DNA of 48,263 nucleotides from assembly GCA_937912115.1 (NCBI GenBank), contig CALDOI010000105.1:1-48263 (forward strand). Reading direction: 5' to 3'. Shown here in pieces: positions 25,036 through 33,337 of this stretch. The DNA is from an uncultured Bacteroidota bacterium (GTDB lineage Bacteria; Bacteroidota; Bacteroidia; Bacteroidales; F082). The notes under the pieces were generated by a model. The model searched no databases. It was not told where the DNA came from and worked only from the letters and a program-made list of their open reading frames with translations. How positions within the stretch are numbered: the stretch's first letter is position 1; each line of letters starts with the position of its first letter. A program made the position numbers and the translations under genes.

Positions 25036-25734
25036 TTATAAATATATTTCAATAATGTAATAAATCCCAGTGACGATAAATAATATTGCAATTACTTTTC
25101 TAAACCACTTTTCAAAAACCTTAATTTTATTGTATACATTACCTACGCCTGAAACAGTGTATGCGATTAACCATGCAAATAGAATAACAGGTATTCCGGT
25201 TGCTATTGCAAAAGATATAGCTAAACTAATACCCTCGGGGCTATTTACAACCAAAGGCATAAGCATACCAAAAAACAATACACCACTATATGGACAGAAT
25301 GCCAAAGCAAAAATTACTCCTAATAAAAACACATCCCAATAGTTAATAAAGCCTTTTTTCTCAATTCTACCCGACAGTTTTGATAATCCGGGCAGATTAA
25401 ATTTAATTAGGTCAAGCATAATGAGTCCAATAATAATTAGTATTGGACCAATAAACTTCTCCCCATTTATTTGAAACCAGTTTTTTAAAGCAAACTGATC
25501 AGCGCTATACATCAATATCAAAGCAAGACCGGTATAGGCAACTGTTCGGCCCAAGGTATAAATTAACCCATTAATAAAAACTTTGTTTTTATTCTCAATA
25601 TCTTTACTAATAAACCCAACTGCGGTAATATTGGTTGCGAGGGGGCATGGACTAATTGCTGTCATTAAACCAAGCAAAAAGGCAGTTAATAGCGGGAATG
25701 AACTGCTTTCCAATAATGTTGTTAGATATTCCAA
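25036..25734 (-). CDS. CcdA/DsbD-like membrane protein of the ArsG family
   Basis: This 232-residue protein has six membrane segments and the CcdA/DsbD transmembrane fold. Cys residues lie in TAISPCPLATNITAVGF (first half) and ALAFCPYSGVLFFG (second half), which are the positions used by CcdA to carry electrons across the membrane. Close relatives beside an ArsF-like gene are called ArsG, linked in Shewanella to resistance against aromatic arsenicals. Whether it transports substrate or reducing power is not settled by sequence. It starts 6 bp after the ArsF-like gene. Confidence 0.85.
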   Translation of the reverse strand: MEYLTTLLESSSFPLLTAFLLGLMTAISPCPLATNITAVGFISKDIENKNKVFINGLIYTLGRTVAYTGLALILMYSADQFALKNWFQINGEKFIGPILIIIGLIMLDLIKFNLPGLSKLSGRIEKKGFINYWDVFLLGVIFALAFCPYSGVLFFGMLMPLVVNSPEGISLAISFAIATGIPVILFAWLIAYTVSGVGNVYNKIKVFEKWFRKVIAILFIVTGIYYIIEIYL

Positions 25735-25740
25735 TTTATT

Positions 25741-26169
25741 TTAATTAAAGGCGGAGCTTACAACTTTATTAACTTTTTCTTTGAGTTTCTCAGGTTTTGA
25801 TTTGGCATACATAAATGCATCATTAGTTAAATCTTTTTTCTTGCCATTTATGATAATTAAAAGAGTTTGTCCGGATACACCTAATTCTTTTGCAACAGTT
25901 TCACCTTTTTCTTCTTCAAGATTTAAGGATTGAAAAGTTATTTCTCCAGATTTCATTTGCTCAGGATAATACTCTTCAAGTGCAGCTTTAGTTACATCTT
26001 CAACAGCATTGCACGTTGCGCATCTACGTGTATTGTGGAAGTAATAAACTTCAACTTTGTTTGTTTCTGAAACCTTTGATTCAGAATCTTTTACCACAGT
26101 TTTAGAATTACCATAGTAACTGAAGCTCACTAAGGTAAGCAACACTAAAAGATAGTTTAGCTTTTTCAT
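25741..26169 (-). CDS. ArsF-like periplasmic redox protein
   Basis: This 142-residue protein has a signal peptide (MKKLNYLLVLLTLVSFSYYG) and a small thioredoxin-like domain. VEVYYFHNTRRCATCNAVE holds the CATC motif (Cys50, Cys53). VSGQTLLIIINGKKKDLTN supplies the later strand. The YYFHNTxRC opening is characteristic of the ArsF group paired with ArsG. No cis-Pro is obvious at the usual site (SGQT), which is unusual for a disulfide reductase. It is 1 bp after the small thioredoxin gene, so they are translated together. Confidence 0.85.
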   Translation of the reverse strand: MKKLNYLLVLLTLVSFSYYGNSKTVVKDSESKVSETNKVEVYYFHNTRRCATCNAVEDVTKAALEEYYPEQMKSGEITFQSLNLEEEKGETVAKELGVSGQTLLIIINGKKKDLTNDAFMYAKSKPEKLKEKVNKVVSSAFN

Positions 26170-26170
26170 C

Positions 26171-26410
26171 TTATTGATTTTTAGATATTAATTGATTTAA
26201 TTCACTTTTAGAAGGTAGCCTTCCGCTTAACACTACTTTTTCGTTTATTACGAGTGCCGGAGTATGCATAACTCCATAACCCATTATCTTAATAATGTCT
26301 TCTTCTTTTTCAATATTTGCTTCTATTTTTAGATCAGCAATTGCTTCAATGGTCATCTTTTCCAATGAGCCGCATTTTGAACAACCTGTTCCCAGTACTT
26401 TAATATTCAT
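26171..26410 (-). CDS. Small thioredoxin-like protein (CSKC)
   Basis: This 79-residue cytoplasmic protein belongs to the TM0996/MTH895 glutaredoxin-like group, with a single domain: IKVLGTGCSKCGSLEKMTIEA with CSKC at residues 10-13, then GYGVMHTPALVINEKVVLSGR with the cis-Pro in HTPA. It has no signal peptide, so it would act in the cytoplasm and could pass electrons to the CcdA-like protein encoded downstream. It is the first gene after the ArsR-type repressor (25 bp). Confidence 0.92.
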   Translation of the reverse strand: MNIKVLGTGCSKCGSLEKMTIEAIADLKIEANIEKEEDIIKIMGYGVMHTPALVINEKVVLSGRLPSKSELNQLISKNQ

Positions 26411-26435
26411 AATTAATGTGTTTTATAATAATTTC

Positions 26436-26735
26436 TTAAGTTCCTAAAAACTGATTAAAAAGTGATTTAGCCTCATTCCAATTTTCTTTATTTATGCAAT
26501 ATTTAATTCTTGGCGACTCAATTTCCCCTTGTATAAGTCCGGCGTCTTTTAATTCCTTTAAATGTTGTGATAGAGTTGACTTTGCAATGGGTAATTCCTC
26601 CGATAAATCACCGCTATAACAGCACGATTGATTGGATAATAATTCCATAACATACATTCTAACAGGATGCCCCAGTGCCTTTGCATACCTTGCCGTTCGT
26701 TCTTGTTGTGGGGATATTACATTATTAAGTTTCAT
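26436..26735 (-). CDS. ArsR/SmtB-family metalloregulator
   Basis: This 99-residue winged-helix repressor has the helix ALGHPVRMYVMELL, a CC pair at residues 38-39 (QSCCYSGDL), the recognition helix AKSTLSQHLKELKDAGLI and the wing EIESPRIKYCIN with a third Cys. In ArsR proteins an As(III) site commonly lies at the place where CC occurs here, so thiol-based sensing is plausible. I moved the start to the ATG at 26735, since the longer frame to 26861 runs through a perfect -7 box and the operator. It is the first gene of an eight- or nine-gene operon. Confidence 0.92.
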   Translation of the reverse strand: MKLNNVISPQQERTARYAKALGHPVRMYVMELLSNQSCCYSGDLSEELPIAKSTLSQHLKELKDAGLIQGEIESPRIKYCINKENWNEAKSLFNQFLGT

Positions 26736-26737
26736 AC

Positions 26738-26763
26738 TGTTCGTTAAATTACGAACAAAAGTA
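26738..26763 (-). promoter_or_regulatory. ArsR operon promoter and likely operator
   Basis: TGTTCGT (26738-26744) and ACGAACA (26751-26757) form a perfect 7-bp inverted repeat around a 6-bp spacer. On the minus strand TACTTTTG (26756-26763), an exact -7 box, overlaps its end. The repressor bound here would cover the expected transcript start, just before the ATG at 26735. Confidence 0.7.
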
Positions 26764-26860
26764 TAAAAAATATCATATGCAGGTGTATTTAGGTCAGTTT
26801 TTTTTATAAAAATTATTCTGACTTGTTTGACTAAACATATAAAGCATATACGTTTTTTCA

Positions 26861-26928
26861 AGTTCCGGTAGGGACAGAATATTTAAAGAATAATTACAAG
26901 TGATTTGAAGTCCCGTAGTGACAAAATA
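26861..26928. repeat. Direct repeat of a (G)TCCCGTAGGGAC-type word
   Basis: AGTTCCGGTAGGGACAGAAT starts at 26861 and a close copy, AAGTCCCGTAGTGACAAAAT, starts at 26908. They lie between the ArsR promoter and the end of the dipeptidase gene. From memory, similar words recur between genes in other Bacteroidetes. No coding potential. Confidence 0.5.
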
Positions 26929-26942
26929 ACAACAATATTTTT

Positions 26943-28715
26943 TTATTTCATCCTGTAACTGGTTGGACCCTCTTTATAATTTGTTTTAAATAGCCACAAA
27001 GATGGATAGCCAACATTACGGGTGGGATTGATTTCTGGTGTTGCGTATTTTCTATCGGGAAGATTAATATAGCCATCAGAATACTTGGCAACAATCTCTG
27101 TTGCTAATCCCCACCATCTTTCGATATCATTATTACCATTAGCCATACAACTTTCTGTAATATATTTTATTGAATTCTCGTAATCAAAATTAGCAATCTT
27201 TGATTCCATTTCCGACACTATTATTCGGGATTTCTTCTCAAGTTTTTTTTGCAATGGTTTGATATCAGCATTTGTTATTAACTGAAAATTTAATCGACTC
27301 CAGTTATTCACAAAATTATACGCCCACCATGCTGCCTCATTACTAAATTGTTGAGGACCTCCGGTTTGGAATGAGGCCGGCAAATCACTTACCTTTGAAT
27401 AGAAAGGTGAAAAAACCGTTGTGTAGCTTACGTCAGGTCCAAACCACATAACCCCTTTGGTTAAATCGGGTTTGTTAGGATTAACCTCACAAACATATGT
27501 ATACCCCTGATAAAATATACTAAGTGATCGTTCCCAAGCACCTACCATTTCTTTGTCTTTGCTAATATTATTTTGATTACCATCGTAGTTACCTATAAAT
27601 CTGTGGGGGTCACCATATGGGCCTGCTGCTATTCCTTTTGTCATATCAAACTCAGTGCCTTCATAATGATCACGATATAGGGCAAAAATATCATGCGCTC
27701 TTAACTTTTCCTTTGGTTTAATACTAAACGGATAGGCCGTTGTGTATCCATCATTAACCCATGGACTTAGTCCAAGGTCAGGATTTACACGGTCCATAAC
27801 TCTCCAAACTCGGCGCAAGGAGTAATATGGATGATTATATTCTCCCGGACTTACTGCTCTTAACCAATCAATAGGCCCATCTTTAGCAACATCCCACCAT
27901 CCGGTTTTCTTTAGGCCGGGCTCTAACATGTAGCTGTACATGAAGTACTCCGGATTATCTTTTTCGAGGGTACGAATTCTGAATTCATTTGCAGCAACAA
28001 AAAATTCCCCATCGGGGACACGTTTAGCAACCCATGCACTGTGATATTTGTCATCAGGTAAGGCACACATTTCCATAACCCAAGCCTCATCTTCATCTGC
28101 AACCAACAAGGTTTCGCCTGTTGAAAAATATCCATATTTTTCAATTAGTGCACCCATAAACTTTACTGCTTCACGGGCGGAACTACAATTTTCCAGTGCC
28201 ATTCGTGATAATTCCTGTGTATAAAATATTCGCAAAGGATTACCTTTACTAGCCATAACATTTGCCTCAGGCTGATAATTTGCACCGTTTGTACACTCAC
28301 CAATCATTAGGTTGGCTTCATTCATAATACCATAGTTGGCATCGAAGTACGCATATGATTTCTCTGTTTTTCTGCCCAGAAGTTTCCAAATATCTTCATA
28401 TGGAATTTCGTAGAGTATTGGAGTTAATGGATATCCATCTATAAAATAGTAGTTTCCTCTATCCTTTGTGTTAATTCTGGGATATCGGTAAAGCTCCGTA
28501 TAAATTGCTCTTGATCCTTTCTGCAGCAAAGATGGAACCCGAATAACACGTTGATCGCCTAATTCGTCATCATCCGAGTGTGTTACCATCATCGACCCGT
28601 CAGCACTGGCTCCTTTCGTTATTATCATTGTTGTACAGGCGATTACAGGAATTGTTAACATCGCGTAAGTAACAAAAGTTGCGGTAATCGCAATCCTATA
28701 TAAATACTTTTTCAT
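26943..28715 (-). CDS. C69-family dipeptidase
   Basis: This 590-residue exported peptidase belongs to the Ntn-hydrolase superfamily. After a signal segment (MKKYLYRIAITATFVTYAML) comes ACTTMIITKGASADGSMM, in which Cys27 becomes the N-terminal nucleophile after processing. Further motifs are VTHSDDDELGDQR, GIMNEANLMIGECTNG and YFSTGETLLVADEDEAWVMEM, followed by the C69 C-terminal region to about residue 540. C69 enzymes cleave dipeptides and have broad specificity. It appears to be a single gene. A near -33/-7 pair (TTTG .. TATCTTTA) lies upstream on the minus strand at about 28755-28780. Confidence 0.93.
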   Translation of the reverse strand: MKKYLYRIAITATFVTYAMLTIPVIACTTMIITKGASADGSMMVTHSDDDELGDQRVIRVPSLLQKGSRAIYTELYRYPRINTKDRGNYYFIDGYPLTPILYEIPYEDIWKLLGRKTEKSYAYFDANYGIMNEANLMIGECTNGANYQPEANVMASKGNPLRIFYTQELSRMALENCSSAREAVKFMGALIEKYGYFSTGETLLVADEDEAWVMEMCALPDDKYHSAWVAKRVPDGEFFVAANEFRIRTLEKDNPEYFMYSYMLEPGLKKTGWWDVAKDGPIDWLRAVSPGEYNHPYYSLRRVWRVMDRVNPDLGLSPWVNDGYTTAYPFSIKPKEKLRAHDIFALYRDHYEGTEFDMTKGIAAGPYGDPHRFIGNYDGNQNNISKDKEMVGAWERSLSIFYQGYTYVCEVNPNKPDLTKGVMWFGPDVSYTTVFSPFYSKVSDLPASFQTGGPQQFSNEAAWWAYNFVNNWSRLNFQLITNADIKPLQKKLEKKSRIIVSEMESKIANFDYENSIKYITESCMANGNNDIERWWGLATEIVAKYSDGYINLPDRKYATPEINPTRNVGYPSLWLFKTNYKEGPTSYRMK

Positions 28716-28806
28716 GATAATGGGGTTTAGTTAATTATTGTTAATGTGTAAAGATAATAATTGTAATTTTACCAAAGGAAGAAAATATATATATATTACA
28801 TAAATA

Positions 28807-29016
28807 ATGGAAAACGAGGCTGTTAATGGATGTTTGCGAAGTAATATAACGATTGGTATTGAAGTTGAAGTAATTAAGAAGCAACATCAGCAAACAGGGG
28901 AACTAACTTGGGGTATCGTTAAAGGGATTCTTACAAAAGCTCCCAAACACCATCACGGCATAAAAGTTATACTAATGACAAATGAGGTAGGGCGTGTCAA
29001 AAATATACTAACCTAA
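28807..29016 (+). CDS. YwbE-family protein (DUF2196)
   Basis: This 69-residue protein is a single small domain: GCLRSNITIGIEVEVIKKQHQQTGELTWGIVKGILTKAPKHHHGIKVILMTNEVGRVKNIL. The pattern TGxxTxGxVxxILTxxxxHxxGIKVxL is diagnostic of YwbE proteins, whose role is unknown but nucleic-acid binding has been suggested. It starts 92 bp from the divergent dipeptidase gene and is followed by two membrane-protein genes. Confidence 0.92.
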   Translation: MENEAVNGCLRSNITIGIEVEVIKKQHQQTGELTWGIVKGILTKAPKHHHGIKVILMTNEVGRVKNILT

Positions 29017-29027
29017 TTACATCAATC

Positions 29028-29492
29028 ATGGTTATAAACAATAGAATAAATCAAACCTTCGGACCGGCAGGTTCATTTGCAGGATATATACTACTTGTTG
29101 TTGGACTTGTTACTATTACCAGTTGGGCCGGAATTATCCTTGTGATGATTGGCTTGTTTTTCGCATTTTCATTCACAGGAACCTCCATTGATAAGATAAA
29201 TAATCGGTTTAGGCAATACACCCAACTTTTTGGATTGTTTAAAGTTGGTGATTGGGAGGAATTATCCGTATATAAAAATCTTACTGTAATGAAAAATGAT
29301 TCAGGTTTCAGAGTGTTTAGCCAAGGTAACAGGACTGTTGAATCAAAGCAAAATAACTATCTTATTTACATGCTGGGAGAGGACTTGAGATATAAAATCC
29401 CCATTAAAAAGTGTAGTACACTCGATGTAGCAATTCCAGAATTAGATATTTTAAGTGCCGAATTAAACATGCCAATTATTGAGGAAATTTAG
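29028..29492 (+). CDS. Hypothetical membrane protein with two N-terminal helices
   Basis: This 154-residue protein has two adjacent membrane segments (about residues 14-30 and 34-50) and then a soluble 100-residue domain, DWEELSVYKNLTVMKND, ending with an amphipathic IPELDILSAELNMP. I do not recognise the family. Its position 11 bp after the YwbE gene and directly before another small membrane protein suggests co-transcription. Confidence 0.75.
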   Translation: MVINNRINQTFGPAGSFAGYILLVVGLVTITSWAGIILVMIGLFFAFSFTGTSIDKINNRFRQYTQLFGLFKVGDWEELSVYKNLTVMKNDSGFRVFSQGNRTVESKQNNYLIYMLGEDLRYKIPIKKCSTLDVAIPELDILSAELNMPIIEEI

Positions 29493-29502
29493 CATCCATG
29501 CC

Positions 29503-29685
29503 ATGGAAAATCTAAATTACAAACATTTTATATACATAAGTCTTATTATCATTTGTACAGGTATTTCATTTGCCACAGCGTTTAAGGATAACCTTGGGAC
29601 AATTGGTAAAGTAACAATCGCCGTTGGGGTAGTATTCCTAATAATTGGGATGACCATGAAGCGTCAAAACGATGAAAACAAATAA
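29503..29685 (+). CDS. Small two-helix membrane protein
   Basis: From the ATG at 29503 this is a 60-residue protein with two hydrophobic helices, FIYISLIIICTGISFATAF and VTIAVGVVFLIIGMTM, and a charged C-terminus (KRQNDENK). It begins 10 bp after the previous stop. No family is recognised. A longer frame from 29479 would overlap the previous gene and is less likely. Confidence 0.6.
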   Translation: MENLNYKHFIYISLIIICTGISFATAFKDNLGTIGKVTIAVGVVFLIIGMTMKRQNDENK

Positions 29686-29836
29686 AGCATACGTATTACA
29701 ATTTCACTTATAATTATATTGATATACAGTTATGTATCAGCACAAAATATTAATTCACAAAAGGTAGTCTATCATATTTATTTCCACCGGCCACGGAGGG
29801 TGGGGTGGAATTGATGAGTTTAATCCAAAGCTTTAA
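29672..29836 (+). pseudogene. Decayed secreted-protein start, possibly PNGase-F-like
   Basis: In the 790-bp gap before the PKD/FISUMP gene, MKTNKAYVLQFHL (29672) runs to a stop. In a second frame (29710) IIILIYSYVSAQNINSQKVVYHIY looks like the end of a signal peptide and a mature start. In a third frame (29780-29836) comes ISTGHGGWGGIDEFNPKL and stop. The TGHG..EF pattern resembles the region of peptide-N-glycosidase-F-like proteins in Bacteroidetes. Frameshifts join the pieces. From 29837 to about 30340 I see no convincing gene; some short frames may be further decay. This is a weak assignment. Confidence 0.35.
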
Positions 29837-30340
29837 CCACTGGGGTATTAAACCAGAATGCTTCAGAAATGAATAACAAGGTCATTATGACTTTATGTTA
29901 TTGCATTTAATATGAATTGGGAGTTGCCCATCCAAACAAGATTCCAAATGAAAATACTACGAACCCTTGCAACTGCAAGATGAACAAAGAACATACACAC
30001 TGGATTTTGATTGCAGCAACCGTTTAATGAAAGTGTATCTTTAGACAGTTTAATGTTAATGTGAAATCCAACTTCTTTAATGTGGGATTCATTTATTATA
30101 ACATACTCTGTTAACCAACTAATGGCAATCGAACAGTTACTTTAACCTGATGGAAATTTTATTTCTGTTGCCCGTTTGATCACAGGTAGTATTTGTAATA
30201 GTGTGTTGGCAATTGGTCTTGTTATTAGCTGAGTTATTTTTCATAGCATGGGGCTGTTAATTTCAAGGTGTCATATCAGAATTATCATTCTACAGTATTT
30301 GTTTCTTTGTAAAGTGCTGTATTTTTTTTCTGATGACTAA

Positions 30341-30435
30341 AAAAACATATTAAATTTCATTAGATATTTAAGAAAAAGTTTGTACTTTTACACTACCAGT
30401 TTGTTAAACAATTAACACCCAGATATATGTATCAC
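30341..30435 (+). repeat. Duplicated promoter/leader region, copy A
   Basis: About 95 bp here, starting AAAAACATATTAAATTTCAT and containing TTTGTACTTTTACA and TTAACACCCAGATA, is clearly similar to 31859-31950. Each copy lies upstream of a lipoprotein gene. TACTTTTA is one mismatch from the -7 box, so this may be a promoter that was copied with its gene. Confidence 0.6.
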
Positions 30436-30475
30436 AATTATAATCTACAATATGTTTAACATAAAATTACAAACC

Positions 30476-31690
30476 ATGAAAGAAAAAATTATTATGTCAA
30501 TTGTTTTTGCTTTAGCAATTTCTGCGGTTATGATAGTTAGTATCAACTCATGTAAAAAAAATAAAGATCAAACTAATAATCCGCCAACCGCCTTATTTAA
30601 AGTAACTCCGGATTCAGGTAATATAAATACTATTTTTCATTTCGATGCATCTGCAAGTACGGATATAGAAGATATTGATTCTACCCTGCTGATTAGATGG
30701 GACTTTGAATATGATGGGATTTGGGATGTTGATTGGACGACAACTAAAACTTTTAATCATAAATATGGACAGGATGGAACATATTCAGCCATCATAGAGG
30801 TAGTTGATAGCGAGGGTCAGTCTGATTCTGCGACAATTCCAAATATCTTACTGAACTCTAATGGCACATGGTTTTTTGCCAGTCCAACTAGTGGGGATGT
30901 CCCATTAACTGTGTCTTTTAGCCTCGATCTCACTTATGGATGCGACTTTTGGTATTGGGAGTTTGGGGATGGTGATACAAGTTTCTTAGAAAGTCCAACC
31001 CACACATACAAAAATAGTGGACAGTACACAGTTATGGTAACTACCGTATCGTTAAATGGGCCTTTTGCAGTAAGAACCAATTACATTAATGTTGAAGGTA
31101 ATGGTGGACCAAAGCCTTGTCCCGGTGTACCAACTGTAACATATCATGGACAAACTTATCCTACGGTATTAATAGGCGATCAATGCTGGATGGCGAAGAA
31201 TCTGAATTTTGAAACCGGAAATAGTTGGTGTTACAATAACAATGCTTCTGAGTGTATAGCCAATGGGCGTTTATATGACTGGGAAAGCATAATGAACGGT
31301 GCAGCAGGTAGTGATTCAGTTCCAAGTGGTGTACAAGGAATTTGCCCGGATGGTTGGCATATTCCCAGTCGTGGAGAAGTGATTAATTTTCATGAGTTTT
31401 TGGGAGGGGGATATGTTGCAGGTGGTAAACTTAAAGAAGCTACAACCCTACATTGGAATTATCCCAATACAGGTGCTACAAATTCAAGCGGCTATACCGC
31501 ATTGCCAAGCGGTTACCGCGACCACGATGGAAATTTCGGAAGTATGGATAGCTGCACCTACTTTTGGACCAGCTCAACTTTTGATGGGCAATACCCATAT
31601 ATGTGGGGAGCGTTCTACGATCAAGAAGTAGTAGAATTAATTTATTACTATCGGGATTTGGGAAATTCGCTTCGATGCATTAAGGATTAA
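30476..31690 (+). CDS. PKD and FISUMP-domain lipoprotein
   Basis: Read from the ATG at 30476 (404 residues), this surface lipoprotein has a lipobox (VSINSC, then KKNKDQ), two PKD domains (about residues 30-125, PTALFKVTPDSG.. and 130-205, with WEFGDGDTSFLESPTHTYKNSGQYTV) and a C-terminal FISUMP domain (about 215-404). FISUMP domains start with VLIGDQCWMAKNLNF, carry CPDGWHIPS, GGKLKEATTLHW and end LGNSLRCIKD. They are abundant in Bacteroidetes and Fibrobacteres surface proteins and probably bind or fold like C-type lectins, with no enzyme function known. A related single-domain version is encoded at 39451. Confidence 0.9.
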   Translation: MKEKIIMSIVFALAISAVMIVSINSCKKNKDQTNNPPTALFKVTPDSGNINTIFHFDASASTDIEDIDSTLLIRWDFEYDGIWDVDWTTTKTFNHKYGQDGTYSAIIEVVDSEGQSDSATIPNILLNSNGTWFFASPTSGDVPLTVSFSLDLTYGCDFWYWEFGDGDTSFLESPTHTYKNSGQYTVMVTTVSLNGPFAVRTNYINVEGNGGPKPCPGVPTVTYHGQTYPTVLIGDQCWMAKNLNFETGNSWCYNNNASECIANGRLYDWESIMNGAAGSDSVPSGVQGICPDGWHIPSRGEVINFHEFLGGGYVAGGKLKEATTLHWNYPNTGATNSSGYTALPSGYRDHDGNFGSMDSCTYFWTSSTFDGQYPYMWGAFYDQEVVELIYYYRDLGNSLRCIKD

Positions 31691-31858
31691 TTAAGCACTG
31701 CTGCTGAACTACTCATCTTATGTATAATAGTTATACGGATTGGAAAACACATTCGATATAATATTCAACCTTTCCCAAAATTGTAAATTCAAAGATTGTA
31801 CAACTACCCACGAGATAGGTTGTTTGGTTCTTGAAGCTCTTGAAAAAGGGCACAGGTA

Positions 31859-31950
31859 AAAAACATATTAATTTTCATTAGATATTAAAATTATTTGTAT
31901 TTTTACATTACTATAATACTAAACACTTAACACCCAAATACATGCACTGC
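31859..31950 (+). repeat. Duplicated promoter/leader region, copy B
   Basis: AAAAACATATTAATTTTCAT, TTTGTATTTTTACA and CTTAACACCCAAATAC match copy A in order and spacing. It lies about 90 bp ahead of the PIG-L gene. The rest of the 351-bp gap after the PKD gene shows nothing recognisable. Confidence 0.6.
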
Positions 31951-32041
31951 AGTTAATATCTTCAAAATGTAGGTTTGCTAATTATAATAAGATTGGTATT
32001 AGATAGTATTTAGAGGTCAGTATTAAAAAAAAACATCTATT

Positions 32042-32926
32042 ATGAGAACAATTAAATTAATAACATTTGCGCTTTTAGTTCTTACAGTAACTGCCTGTAA
32101 AAATAAACCGACAGTTGAAGAACTTAAAAAATTTGCCGCCATCGAAATCTATCCTGAAGATACTTATTTGGATACGATAGATAATAAAAGAGCCTTGATA
32201 ATAGTTGCGCATGATGACGATGACTGTATGATGTCAGGCACAATAGCTAAACTAACAGCCAATGGCTGGACAATTAAGCAGTTAAGCTTTGAAGTGCATA
32301 ATATGCCCGGAGAGAATAGAAATCCTGCACATATTATTTGCGAGGGTTCCGAAAAAATATTGGAAGACGGACTTTATCGCCCGGGGAGGGACACGATAAA
32401 ATACACATATATGCCAATACCATATGATGAGATTAAAAAACAGTTTCTTTATGAGAAAGTGGCGAATGCTTTAATAACACAAATAAATGAATTTAATCCT
32501 ACTGTAATATTCACTCTGGATAACATTAAAGGTGGGTATGGTCATCCGGATCATATTTTTTTAAGTCAACTGGTTTTAGATTTATTCAATGAAGATAAAA
32601 TTAATCCGCAATGTATTTATCAGAGTGTTTTAACAAAACACATCGAAGTAGAGATAGATAAATATGTAACACCAAAAATGGAAAAATGGGGTTATCCACA
32701 AGCGAGTCCGGCAGCTAACGAATTATATGGTATTGACGGAATGCCTGAAGCAGACGTTCAAATTAATATTACAGACCAGGCAGAAATAAAAATGGCCTAC
32801 TTAAGGGCTTACCCGGAGAATGTTAGAAAGAACCTGAGAAAATTTCTTATCCACTATGAAGACTTTGATGCAGAAACTTTTTTCTCAGTTTGGGATAGAG
32901 AGTTTTTTAGGATAATTGAAAAATAA
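32042..32926 (+). CDS. PIG-L family deacetylase lipoprotein
   Basis: This 294-residue lipoprotein (lipobox TVTAC, Cys19) carries a PIG-L/LmbE domain. The first metal motif is AHDDDDC at residues 56-61, where AHPDDE is usual, so Pro-Asp-Asp-Glu is replaced but Asp residues remain. The second motif is GHPDH at about 166-170. Family members remove acetyl groups from N-acetylglucosamine-type sugars. The variant first motif might alter activity. It is likely exposed in the envelope. The promoter region seems copied from the preceding PKD/FISUMP gene. Confidence 0.85.
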   Translation: MRTIKLITFALLVLTVTACKNKPTVEELKKFAAIEIYPEDTYLDTIDNKRALIIVAHDDDDCMMSGTIAKLTANGWTIKQLSFEVHNMPGENRNPAHIICEGSEKILEDGLYRPGRDTIKYTYMPIPYDEIKKQFLYEKVANALITQINEFNPTVIFTLDNIKGGYGHPDHIFLSQLVLDLFNEDKINPQCIYQSVLTKHIEVEIDKYVTPKMEKWGYPQASPAANELYGIDGMPEADVQINITDQAEIKMAYLRAYPENVRKNLRKFLIHYEDFDAETFFSVWDREFFRIIEK

Positions 32927-33034
32927 TGCTGAGCCACAAACAAAAAATATTGTGCATCCGGTAGATAATACAAAATTGATTTGAAAGACATAACATTTGA
33001 GCCCAAATTAGTTAGAAACTAAAAAACGCATATT

Positions 33035-33337
33035 ATGAACAAAGAAATTTCATTAGTTGATTACCAACAGGCATTTAGAAAAATTGTTGAAAAAGAACAA
33101 AAAACAGGGTTCTACATTCACAGTTTCTTTTACGTAGTAGTTAACGCAGGGCTGATAACCCTGAATTTATCATCTTTAACAACTTACCATTGGTTCTACT
33201 GGCCTCTTTGTGGCTGGGGATTTGGGTTGTCCATGCATTTTATTTTTGGAATCCTGCTATTAAATACATTCATGAAAAAGAAAGAAATACGTGCAGAAAA
33301 GATAGCTCGAAACGATTATTATAAAACTGAAATATGA
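33035..33337 (+). CDS. 2TM-domain protein
   Basis: This 100-residue protein has the 2TM domain: FYIHSFFYVVVNAGLITLNL then a linker with YHWFYWPLCGWGFGLSMHFIFG. Such domains occur in Bacteroidetes alone or fused to LytTR or kinase proteins. It overlaps the following gene start by 4 bp (ATGA), so they are translationally coupled. Confidence 0.9.
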   Translation: MNKEISLVDYQQAFRKIVEKEQKTGFYIHSFFYVVVNAGLITLNLSSLTTYHWFYWPLCGWGFGLSMHFIFGILLLNTFMKKKEIRAEKIARNDYYKTEI

